A stretch of DNA of 64,000 bases, from the NCBI GenBank assembly GCA_036417435.1, contig CM070913.1, positions 18,444,680 to 18,508,679 of the forward strand, written 5' to 3'. Positions 55,990 to 64,000 of this stretch are shown here, piece after piece (positions within the stretch are counted from its first letter, which is position 1; every line of letters begins with the position of its first letter). The notes below the pieces were generated by a model that saw only the letters and a program-made list of their open reading frames with translations, had not been told where the DNA came from and did no database searches. The position numbers and the translations under genes are program-made. This DNA is from Inia geoffrensis (Eukaryota > Chordata > Mammalia > Artiodactyla > Iniidae).

Positions 55990-56300
55990 AGTGGCTGTCG
56001 CCTGTCAGGTCCTAGGTCCTGGTGATACGGCAGACACAGAAGGGTCAAGGGCCCTCCCCTCAGAGGCCCTCCATTCTAGAGTGGGTATGGGAGTGTTAAA
56101 AAAATTCAACAAATCTATATCAGGTGGTGAAGAAGGATAAAGCAGGGCTGGGGGCTGGCAAATGATGGCACAGGTTTTAAAAGGATACTCACAGAAGGCT
56201 TCTCTGATAAGATGCTATTCAAGCTGGGTCTAAAGGAACAAGCGAGGGACAAAGCGGGGGACTATTTAGGGGACCCTGAAAGTGATCCAGATGAGGGATG
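55990..56300 (+). mobile_element. Possible ancient interspersed repeat
   Basis: 'aggtcctaggtcctggtgatacggcagac', 'ctccattctagagtggg', 'aggcttctctgataagatg' and 'agatgagggatgacagtgg' recall, in that order, a common old mammalian repeat. Family not named. Confidence 0.4.
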
Positions 56301-56514
56301 ACAGTGGCCCTGACTGCAGGAGAACAGAGAAGGGTCATCCTCAGAAGGTACAGCTGACAGAATTGCCAATGGAGCAACATAATGTGAGATGGAACAGAAC
56401 AGGAAGGTGCCCTGGCGGCGTCAAGACACCTGAGTTTGGCTGTGTGCACTTTGCTTCAGAACTAGCCAGCTAAAACTCAGGTATCTTGTGAAAAGTGAAT
56501 GCAGCTGCACTTTT

Positions 56515-56660
56515 CTGAGCACCTGTTACTTTTCAACACACCATCCTCAGCTCTCCCTCGTCTAGATTCACAACAGTCCCGTTATCTCCATTTTAGAGAA
56601 ATTATACTTACAAGGTGCTTAATGCAGGAGCTGGCACACATCAAGCAATGGGAAAGGGTA
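56515..56660 (-). mobile_element. Possible MIR SINE fragment
   Basis: Complement-like MIR pattern ('tctgagcacctgttac', 'ccgttatctccattttagagaaa'). Confidence 0.45.
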
Positions 56661-56669
56661 AAGTGTTAT

Positions 56670-57716
56670 TAAAGCAGGGACCTAGAGGCAGTATTTAATC
56701 CCTCCCCGTTCCCCAGTCAACAGTACAGTTCCTATCAAACCTGATGTAAGACCTGTCGCTTAAAATAAAGCAACCGGGGAGGTCTCTGGCGCACAGCTAC
56801 ACTCAGCCGCACCCTGGAAGGCCCCGCAGTGTGACTGAAGAACGCGGTCTGAGTCATCCCAGCTGCCGGCAGGGCAATTTTAAGTCCCACAGGGCCCTGT
56901 GCCTGACGAGATCCACAACACCCCACACCCAGCTTTCCTGCCTGTGGAGAGATAAATGACAAAGGGGAAAACCGCGTGTGTTTCTGGGTGTCTGGACAAT
57001 CAACTACGGGACAGGGTCTTATCTGAGCCTCTATCCAGCATTGATTTACGTATCGATGGCAGAGAGAACACTGGCTTCTACAATACCAGCCTGCAGAGAA
57101 AAGCAGAGAAGTGTGGCTCATTAGATTATTTGTGTGGGTGGCTAATTAAACAATGAACGCGATTTCCATATCTGACATAAGAAGCTGAAATCCTTTTCAA
57201 TTCTGTTAACTTACCCGTTTGTTTGTTCCCCTTCACTAGCTCTTTTAAAAAAAATAAAAAAGACACTTCCTGATAATTACCCTGCTGAGTCACCCAACAA
57301 CTGTGGCCCGTTTTCAGTATAGGATCAACAGGTCTTTGAACAGGTTTATGTTCGATGCCCCATCCTCAACACCTTCCTAGTTGTGGGGATGGTTGCTTGG
57401 ACTCCCCCTCTCTCACTGCAGCCCCTTGGAAGCTATGCAGTGTCCTCCTCTTTTGTGCTCATTCTTCCTGCGTGCATAAGGGTATAGGGAGAGGTGGAGA
57501 GAAGCCTCAGGAGCCAGTCCCCCTCTCTCCCCTCACACCCTGTGCAGTGGCAGAATCCACCAGAGGCTTACAGGAAATTCTTGAAATATACACCAGAAGA
57601 ATCTCAAATCATAATACTCGTGGGGCTCAACAGACTCTAGTTTATTTATTCTTGTGCATTTATTCTTGTTGTTTCCTCTGAGAGAAATAAGCTAGTTAAC
57701 TTCTCGTTCTTTAAGA
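56670..57716. other. No gene; possible conserved non-coding block
   Basis: 56730-57200 has no recognised repeat and carries dense AT-rich homeodomain-, SOX- and GATA-like motifs (see findings). The 128-codon minus-strand frame at 56735-57121 has no recognisable domain. Confidence 0.35.
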
Positions 57717-57721
57717 CTCAT

Positions 57722-58254
57722 TGTGGTGGTGGACAGACTTTAAAAATGGATCTCAAAAATACCCAGTTCCTGGTATTTATGCCCTAGTAATCCCTTCCCC
57801 TTGCGTGCGGGTTGAACCTAGGAACTTGTTTCTAATATCGCAAAACTGATGGGATGTCTCTTCCATGATTAGGTTATAAAGAGTGTGACTTCCACCTTGT
57901 TCTCTCTCTCTCTGTCTCTCTCATTCTTCTCCAGTACTTGCTCTGATAAAGTAAGCTGGAGAGGCTCATGTGGCAAGACACTGGGGGTGGCCTCTAGACA
58001 ACGACCAGTTAGAAAGTGATGTCGTCAGCCCAGCAACCATATGAGAGAGCTTGGAAGTAAATCCTTCCCCACTTGAGCCTTCAGATGAGACCACGGCTGT
58101 AGTCAACACCTTGACTGAAGTCTTGTGAAACAGAAGATTCAGCTACTCTGTGCCTAGACTCCTAACCACAGGTACTCTGAGATAATAAATGTGTACTGTT
58201 TAAAGCTACTAAGTTTGGGGGTAATTTGTTACAGAGAAATATATAACCTATACA
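57722..58254 (+). mobile_element. MaLR-type LTR, complete
   Basis: TG…CA ends between perfect 5-bp TSDs ctcat (57717-57721 and 58255-58259). Landmarks: 'gataataaatgtgtactg' and 'aagctactaagtttggggg'. A short (TC)n occurs at 57901-57925. Confidence 0.9.
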
Positions 58255-58301
58255 CTCATCTCAGGCAACCTCTCTTCCATGAAGACTTCAATACCTCCTG
58301 C

Positions 58302-58302
<1 letters not shown>

Positions 58303-58348
<46 letters not shown>

Positions 58349-58358
58349 AGACACACAC
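58303..58358 (+). repeat. (CA)n microsatellite
   Basis: About 22 uninterrupted CA units, then one interruption and five more. Confidence 0.97.
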
Positions 58359-58439
58359 ACTCTTTGTGAGTCTCAGAGCTCCCTCAGCACTTTGTGTTCA
58401 CCCCTTAGCACAACACTTAAAATATTAATTGTCATCTTC

Positions 58440-58575
58440 TGTTTTTGTCTTGGTCTCCCCCCTAGAGAGACGTGTGTTCTTTATATCTGTAGTATCAAAT
58501 GTAGTTCTTGGCACATATGATCAAAATTATTTTATGGATGAATGAATCAATGAATCAATGAATGAGTGAATGAAT
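58440..58575 (+). mobile_element. L2 LINE 3' end
   Basis: 'ctgtagtatcaaatgtagttcttggcacatatg' followed by repeated 'atgaatgaatcaatg' is an L2 terminus. Confidence 0.55.
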
Positions 58576-58579
58576 GCCA

Positions 58580-59400
58580 TTTTGCTAAGTGATGCAGGGG
58601 ATTGAAAAATAAATTAGATCTCTGTTCCACTTGTAGGAGCTTATAATCAAGTTGGAGAAGCAGACATAAAATTAACATAAATGTGAATGAAATCAGTGTT
58701 GTGTCATGATAAGAAAAATGTGCTATGGAAACATAAAAGATAGGCTGTCCTTTCTGATTGGGGAATCTGAAAATACTTCTTGAGGAAATGACTTTTGACA
58801 TTGGCCTTGAAGGATAACAGAGCTTTGAGCAGCAAAGATGACAAGGAAAGGAATCCAAAATTAATGAAAACTACAAACAAATCCTAGAAAGTCAAGAAAT
58901 CAATCTAGCCGGAGGACAGAGCCAGGCTAGTGCCCATGGGGAGAAGCCAGATGGAGATGAAAATTGGAAGTCAATTAGCGTAAAGAGGCACGTGAGGTCA
59001 TTACTCTTAGAGAACATGTTGAAAGCAGAACCTTGGGAAACTGACATTTAAAAACCAAGAGGAAAGAGGAACTTGCTAAAAGTGTAGAGGACTTTACATA
59101 AGTTTGAAGGAGGAGGTGAGGCTCAGAGGTTGGACATGATGCAACATAAAAAGAGGCCTTGGGATGTGGCAGCTGGGTTGCTAGTGACCTTTAAGAAAAC
59201 AGTATCTATGAAAAAGTGGAGATGGAAGACAGATTACAAAATGATAAAAATAGAGTATGCTTGAGGAAACCAACCAAGGAAGAGTAGCCTTCGGAGAAGC
59301 AACCCAGTGATAACTTGGTAGACCTCCTGTTAAGATTTTTGAGTCTCTGGTGATTTTGGTAGTGAAAAAACTCATCTAACAAACAACATCTTTATTTGAA
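58580..59400. other. No recognisable gene; possible ancient repeat
   Basis: Phrases such as 'aggagcttataatcaagttggagaagcagac' and 'ttggccttgaaggataacagag' recall an old dispersed repeat similar to 55990-56300. Confidence 0.35.
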
Positions 59401-59418
59401 ATAAAAAATACCTGACCC

Positions 59419-59630
59419 GGGCTTCCCTGGTGGCGCAGTGGTTGAGAGTCCGCCTGCCAATGCAGGGGACACTGGTTCGTGCCCCGGTCCGGGAAGATCC
59501 CACATGCCGCGGAGCAGCTGGGCCCGTGAGCCATGGCCACTGAGCCTGCACGTCAGGAGCCTGTGCTCCGCAACGGGAGAGGCCACAACAGTGAGAGGTC
59601 CGCGTACAGCAAAAAAAAAAAAAAAAAAAA
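59419..59630 (+). mobile_element. CHR-2-type SINE
   Basis: 200-bp class. TSD aaaatacctgaccc (59405-59418 and 59631-59644), with more A matching in the tail. Confidence 0.96.
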
Positions 59631-59689
59631 AAAATACCTGACCCTATCAATTTGTCTATACCTCTACCAGTAATATGCCAACATAATTA

Positions 59690-60230
59690 CTATCAATTTA
59701 TAATGTCTTGCTTTTTGGTGATTCAGGTACTCACTTTTTATTCCAAACAGCAGTTCATTGGGATATTAATTTGCCTACTTTGGGGGCTTTGGTCTTCCAT
59801 GTGCATTATGATTAAAATTGCAGAGAATCTATAAAAACTTTGCAAAAGAATTAAAATCAAATTCATCATCTAATTAGATTTTCTGGAACTGTTTTCAAAA
59901 GTTTTTAAACTCCATCACAATCTTGCATTCTTTCTGGATTCTTTTCTTTACTCTTTTTTTGCCTTATAAATTATCCCTATTTTTTAATTGTGTTAAAAGT
60001 ATATTTCTGGTGTACAAAATAGACTTTTGCACTTTAATGCTATATCCAGCCAACTGCTTTAGTCTCATTCCTTTTAATAGTTTACATTTAGATTGTCTTG
60101 TATTTTCTATGGTGACAATCATGTTACCTGCAAATAAATGGCAATTTTCTTCCTTTATAACTCTTTTAATTTTTCTGATTTTACTGCGGCGACTGGAACT
60201 CGAATAGAACCTTGAATACAAGCTCTGAAA
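59690..60230 (-). mobile_element. Old L1 ORF2 fragment (minus strand)
   Basis: Complement of L1 ORF2 ('atgctatatccagccaactgctttag', 'atgttacctgcaaataaatggcaattt'), strongly decayed. Confidence 0.65.
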
Positions 60231-60484
60231 AAAAACAAAACTGACCCTACCCAACATTTTTCTTTTCTCTAGTGAACAACTTCACAGCTTACAACTGTTA
60301 ATTCTGGACCATTTGTAAATGTTTCATCTGGTTTTGCTCATCTGTGTCCTCAACTAAACTGTAAAGTCCCTAAGTCAGGGAGGCTGCTTTCTGCATCTCT
60401 TCACTCAGTATGTACTTAATAATTCCAGTAAAACCATGATAACATTCACTTTTCGTAAACTCTTTGTAATCCCCCAGAGTATTT

Positions 60485-60640
60485 TTTTCAGCAACCATTT
60501 ATTGGGAGCTTACTAACTGCCAGGCCCTGAGCTGAGAGCTTTGCATTCAGGATCTCTTTTAATCCCCTTATGAACTTTTTGATTCCACAGGGCTGGGAGT
60601 TATGACTACCACTTTCTTACAAATGAGCCAAAAGTGGGAA
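60485..60640 (-). mobile_element. MIR SINE fragment
   Basis: Complement of MIR ('tattgggagcttactaactgccaggccctg', 'cttttaatccccttatgaac'). Confidence 0.65.
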
Positions 60641-60719
60641 AAAGAAGTGGGATATAGATTACTTAGTTGGAGAGCCTCAGAGTTAAATCTACTAAAGATA
60701 CACCTGTAAGCACATTACA

Positions 60720-60830
60720 ACCACACAAGGGTGACCAGCTGTCCTGGGCTCGCCCAGAACTGAGGCCGTTTCCAGGACATGAGACTTGCAGTTTTAAAAC
60801 CAGGCACACCAGGACCAGAGAACTTTCCAT
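60720..60830. mobile_element. Palindromic ancient DNA-transposon relic (MITE-like)
   Basis: 'gggtgaccagctgtcctgggc' and 'cccagaactgaggccgtttcc' match the complement of the element at 18668-18805. Confidence 0.45.
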
Positions 60831-60839
60831 AGTTTTCAG

Positions 60840-62160
60840 GGATGAAACAATAAAATGTTGCAATGATAAAAGGGGCCAGGAGCTGTGTCCCTTCAGGAAT
60901 ATTTATTATGAAGAGAATTCCAATGTAACTGTAATATGATTGGGGTTGAAAATTATAGTGGAGTATGTTTCCAAACAAGTAGAAATATGCACTTTTTCAT
61001 TTCACCAGCTTATTCTTGGAAAAGTGTGGCTGACGAGTAAGCCACACCTAGAGCCTATTACCACCCTTTTCCCTCCTTTATGTTCATTAAAATCTGGAAG
61101 AAAAGCCTAGAATTATCATCCTGGCCGGTACTTTCCCAGGACCCCAAGGAGTCATCTGTGACGTATTAGCCTGATTTCCACATATTCTTCTATAACCACG
61201 TTTGGAAAGTTACATAAAAGTTTTAGTCTTGATTTGCTAATTCTCACAAATCTGTCCTTTTTGATGTGACTCCAGTAAAAACTTCAAAAGGAGGAAAGGA
61301 GACTTTTTCTCACTTTAGTTACAGGTATTGTGTATTGCTGTATTGTGTTGCACATCTCTTTTTTTCAAGTTGTGATGTTTTTCCTCCTCTTCTCTTGGAT
61401 GAACTGACTAATGTGTGTGCTGCCTGAAGACAGAGGATCTGGGAATCTCTTAATAAAAAGTAACCTTCATAAAACCAGAGGATTTCATAATCCACACAAC
61501 CACCCACTGCTCCCTGCCTCTCCACCACTAGTCCGAATGGATCCTGCAGAACCCAGACTGGTTAATTTCGATGTTCCCCACTGTTTGGTTTTTTAATAAT
61601 GGTGGCACCAATTTCTTCTTCCTTCTTAATTACTGCTTAGCTTTGCGGAAATCGGGCAGATACTGCAGGCAGCCGACAAAACACACAAATTGCTGTTTTG
61701 ACTGGATTCTTCGAATCGTTTTCTTTCCCATTACAAATAGCTCCTGCAGGTCTGTCTCAGTAGGTGCTTGTTTGGGCGTTAGCTGGTAAAAAGTGAGCCA
61801 GTGGGGAGTGTATCTTTCAGAATTAATTCCACACTTGTCCAACACAAAATCCCTCCCGGGATGCGATGCGGCATCACCTTCCCTGCTGGCTCACCCAGGT
61901 TTCTTGGAATAATGTAAGCCAGCTTCCTGAGGTTGCATATGCATCGCTGGAGGTTGGGGAGCAATCGGCAGCGGTGCTGAGCTAAAGGAATTCCAACTGG
62001 TGAGGCACTTATCGGTATTTTTCATTTATCAGCTGGTTTAATAATCAACCTTCAACCCTCAAAGAACTCAGGGGTAGAAAACCTGGCTGCAGACACTGGG
62101 CTGGAAAACAACTAGCTTTGCTCTGAAATGAGGACCACCCCCACCCCCCAACCCATCCTG
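60840..62160. other. No recognisable gene
   Basis: Unassigned. 61600-62000 looks like slowly evolving non-coding DNA (see findings). Confidence 0.35.
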
Positions 62161-62164
62161 CTGG

Positions 62165-62400
62165 CAAGAGAGGAGAGCTTTGAGGTCAGAAAGACACAAG
62201 TTCAAATCCTGTGTCTTCCGCTCATTTGCCAGTTAACTTTGGGGAAATTGCTGATTCGCTGAGGCAGTTCCCTTCACTGTAGAATAGGAAAGATTATCCT
62301 ATTTTCCAATAGAAAGATTGCAAGCACTAACTGAAATAATAATACTATTGTTTCTAAAATATCAGGCCCATCATGGGTGATCAGTAAATGGTATTTATCT
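62165..62400 (+). mobile_element. MIR SINE
   Basis: 'agacacaagttcaaatcctg', 'gccagttaactttggggaaattgc' and 'atcatgggtgatcagtaaatg' follow MIR order. Confidence 0.65.
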
Positions 62401-62404
62401 TGAG

Positions 62405-62955
62405 GAAGTTTTGTTCACAGAAGGACAGACTCAGAGTAGCCCTATGGAAACCCTACGGGTGGACGCCACTCAGGTTCCCTAAAGGCAGGACTTGACCTCT
62501 GTCCTCCAAATGAACAAATTTTCAGTTTCATCTCACAGGAGAGCCCGCACTTCAGAGGCCCACAGTTGAAAAGAGCCTTATCCAAATCTAGTCCAAACTA
62601 ACTCTTGAGGTGATATTGTGTAAATCAGGACCGGAATTTTTATATGAATACGTGAAGGGGCTTCGGGAGATTCAATAGTATTGATGAAACCTAATACGTA
62701 CGAGAGGACAATAAATGTTCCGCCATCGCTGAGAGGTTACAAATTAAAAGCAGATGGTTCCATCAAGGGAAAAACCGCCACTTCCTCTCCGGCTCCACCA
62801 CTGCCCTACCGCCTTCCTACAAAAGGTTTCATTTTAGTCTAATAATCTTAATTGGGCAAGCTCTTCCATAGCTTGGTAAAGAAGCTAATATCTAACCCAC
62901 CGTTCTGAAGCTAAAGTTAAGGACGTTCACAGAGCGTGACTGAGCCGGACGTCAG
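62405..62955. other. No recognisable gene
   Basis: Unassigned, without recognised repeats. It includes one of the CNE-like stretches noted in the findings. Confidence 0.35.
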
Positions 62956-62964
62956 GGACTTTCT

Positions 62965-63095
62965 TACCTCATTTGATTCTCAAGACGGTTTGAAATAGGT
63001 GCATTTTACACCATTTTATAAGAAAATAGAAATCAAGTAATTTATCCAGAGTCCCCCCAAGAGTAAGTGGTAAAATAACTGACGGATTTGAAAGT
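62965..63095 (-). mobile_element. MIR SINE fragment
   Basis: Complement of MIR ('cctcatttgattctcaagac', 'ggtgcattttacaccattttat', 'aagagtaagtggtaa'). Confidence 0.6.
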
Positions 63096-63099
63096 CAGG

Positions 63100-63445
63100 A
63101 GCCAATGGCAATTGTGGGCGGAGGAACTTGGTGGTTTTGACAATAGCTGGGTGCAGATGTGAAGCTGGAAGTGAACAAATCTCAGAAGCTCCGTCAGAGA
63201 CCGTTAGTGAGAGAGCATGGCGAAAAGGAGAGAAGGCTTTTTCTAAAACACTAGAAATATCAAGGGGTTATTTTGTTTATTCTATTTTCAACCCAAACCC
63301 AAGCCCAGGCTCCATGTACTGCACAGTTTGTAATCACAGAGTCAAGAGGGCTGCAGGAAGCAGTCTGGGACCCCGACTTCTAAGTAAAAGAACCCCAAAT
63401 CCCGACCTATAACTCTCATCAACTTTCTGACTTTTCTGATGTTCT
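63100..63445. other. No recognisable gene
   Basis: Unassigned. The 94-codon frame at 63128-63412 has no recognisable motif. Confidence 0.35.
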
Positions 63446-63463
63446 AAAAAGTAGCCAATTTGG

Positions 63464-63672
63464 GCTTCCCTGGGGGCGCAGTGGTTGAGAGTCCGCCTGC
63501 CGATGCAGGCGACAGGGGTTTGTGCCCCGGTCCGGGAAGATCCCATGTGCCGCGGGGCGGCTGGGCCCGTGAGCCATGGCCGCTGAGCCTGCGCATCCGG
63601 AGCCTGTGCTCCGCAACGGGAGAGGCCACAACAGTGAGAGGCCCTTGTACCGCAAAAAAAAAAAAAAAAAAA
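63464..63672 (+). mobile_element. CHR-2-type SINE
   Basis: 200-bp class. 18-bp TSD aaaaagtagccaatttgg (63446-63463 and 63673-63690), the longest exact TSD in the window. Confidence 0.97.
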
Positions 63673-63690
63673 AAAAAGTAGCCAATTTGG

Positions 63691-64000
63691 AAGAAGATGG
63701 TAAGTGGGTGTGACCGTCTGACTCTGAATTTGTTAAAGCAATTTCTGAAAGCCCTTAAAAAGAGAAGCTCCAGTTAGTGCCTGGATTGATTGACAAAGGT
63801 TTTGCCCTTGAACCATGACCTGTTACATAAGAATACTCAGGTGTTTACACAGCCAGGTGTGTTCTGTCAGGTGACCCCAACTATGTTCAGCCTCCTATAA
63901 GCAGCAGCCCTGACAGAGTGACACCACTATCAGGGCAGCCAGAGCGCATGGGGGATTCTCATTTCCCAGATAATACAAGTCCAAGAAGTTCCTGCACAGC
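63691..64000. other. No recognisable gene at window edge
   Basis: Unassigned. It contains a TATA-like 'cctataag' (about 63894-63901) followed by an open plus-strand frame with an ATG at 63948 that runs off the window; too short to judge. Confidence 0.3.

Noticed and set aside
56735..57121. 128-codon minus-strand frame, Cys-containing
   Set aside because: No recognisable family; the underlying DNA looks non-coding and the opposite strand is also partly open.
58303..58358. CRISPR-like regular repeat
   Set aside because: It is a plain (CA)n microsatellite in a mammalian genome.
63894..64000. TATA-like box followed by an open ATG frame at the window end
   Set aside because: Weak start context (C at -3), only 17 codons visible, no other promoter evidence.

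Overview
This is mammalian nuclear DNA, almost certainly from a cetacean and probably a toothed whale. The diagnostic signal is the abundance of tRNA-derived CHR-family SINEs in three length classes: about 120 bp, about 200-220 bp and about 300-360 bp. Many are nearly identical to each other, keep long A-tails and sit between perfect target-site duplications (TSDs). CHR SINEs belong to the whale/hippo/ruminant clade, and the 200-bp class with the conserved 'ctgggcccgtgagccatgg' block is typical of cetaceans. There are no bacterial-type genes, no CRISPR arrays and no recognisable tRNA or rRNA genes.

Layout. 1-2020: two stacked minus-strand L1 fragments. 2230-8740: MIRs, SINEs, a short L1 and a striking 333-bp inverted duplication (5379-6301). 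8746-10885: a minus-strand L1 with its ORF1 and the start of ORF2, but no 3' half, and with a SINE in ORF1. 11280-11742: a possible terminal coding exon and 3' UTR on the minus strand. 12.8-31.8 kb: dense, nested L1, L2, MaLR LTR, MIR and SINE insertions. 31.84-36.03 kb: the longest stretch without a recognisable recent insertion. 36-59.6 kb: more L1 3' ends, CHR SINEs, five LTRs of the MLT1/MaLR type and simple repeats. 59.7-64 kb: an old L1 fragment, MIRs, a palindromic DNA-transposon relic and some unassigned sequence that looks like conserved non-coding DNA.

No complete host protein-coding gene can be supported. Nearly all open frames are L1 ORF pieces or accidental reading through SINEs. 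The best host-gene candidates are two short minus-strand segments with good splice signals (11668-11742, which ends in a stop codon and is followed by AATAAA motifs, and 35118-35182). They may be exons of one gene with large introns, which would make most of the window intronic, but this is inference and I could not name the gene.

The informative content is the insertion chronology: L2 split by an LTR, L2 split by a SINE, an LTR split by a SINE, L1s split by SINEs, an L1 that looks like it carried a 3' transduction, and the inverted duplication. I saw no evidence of an undescribed biological system.
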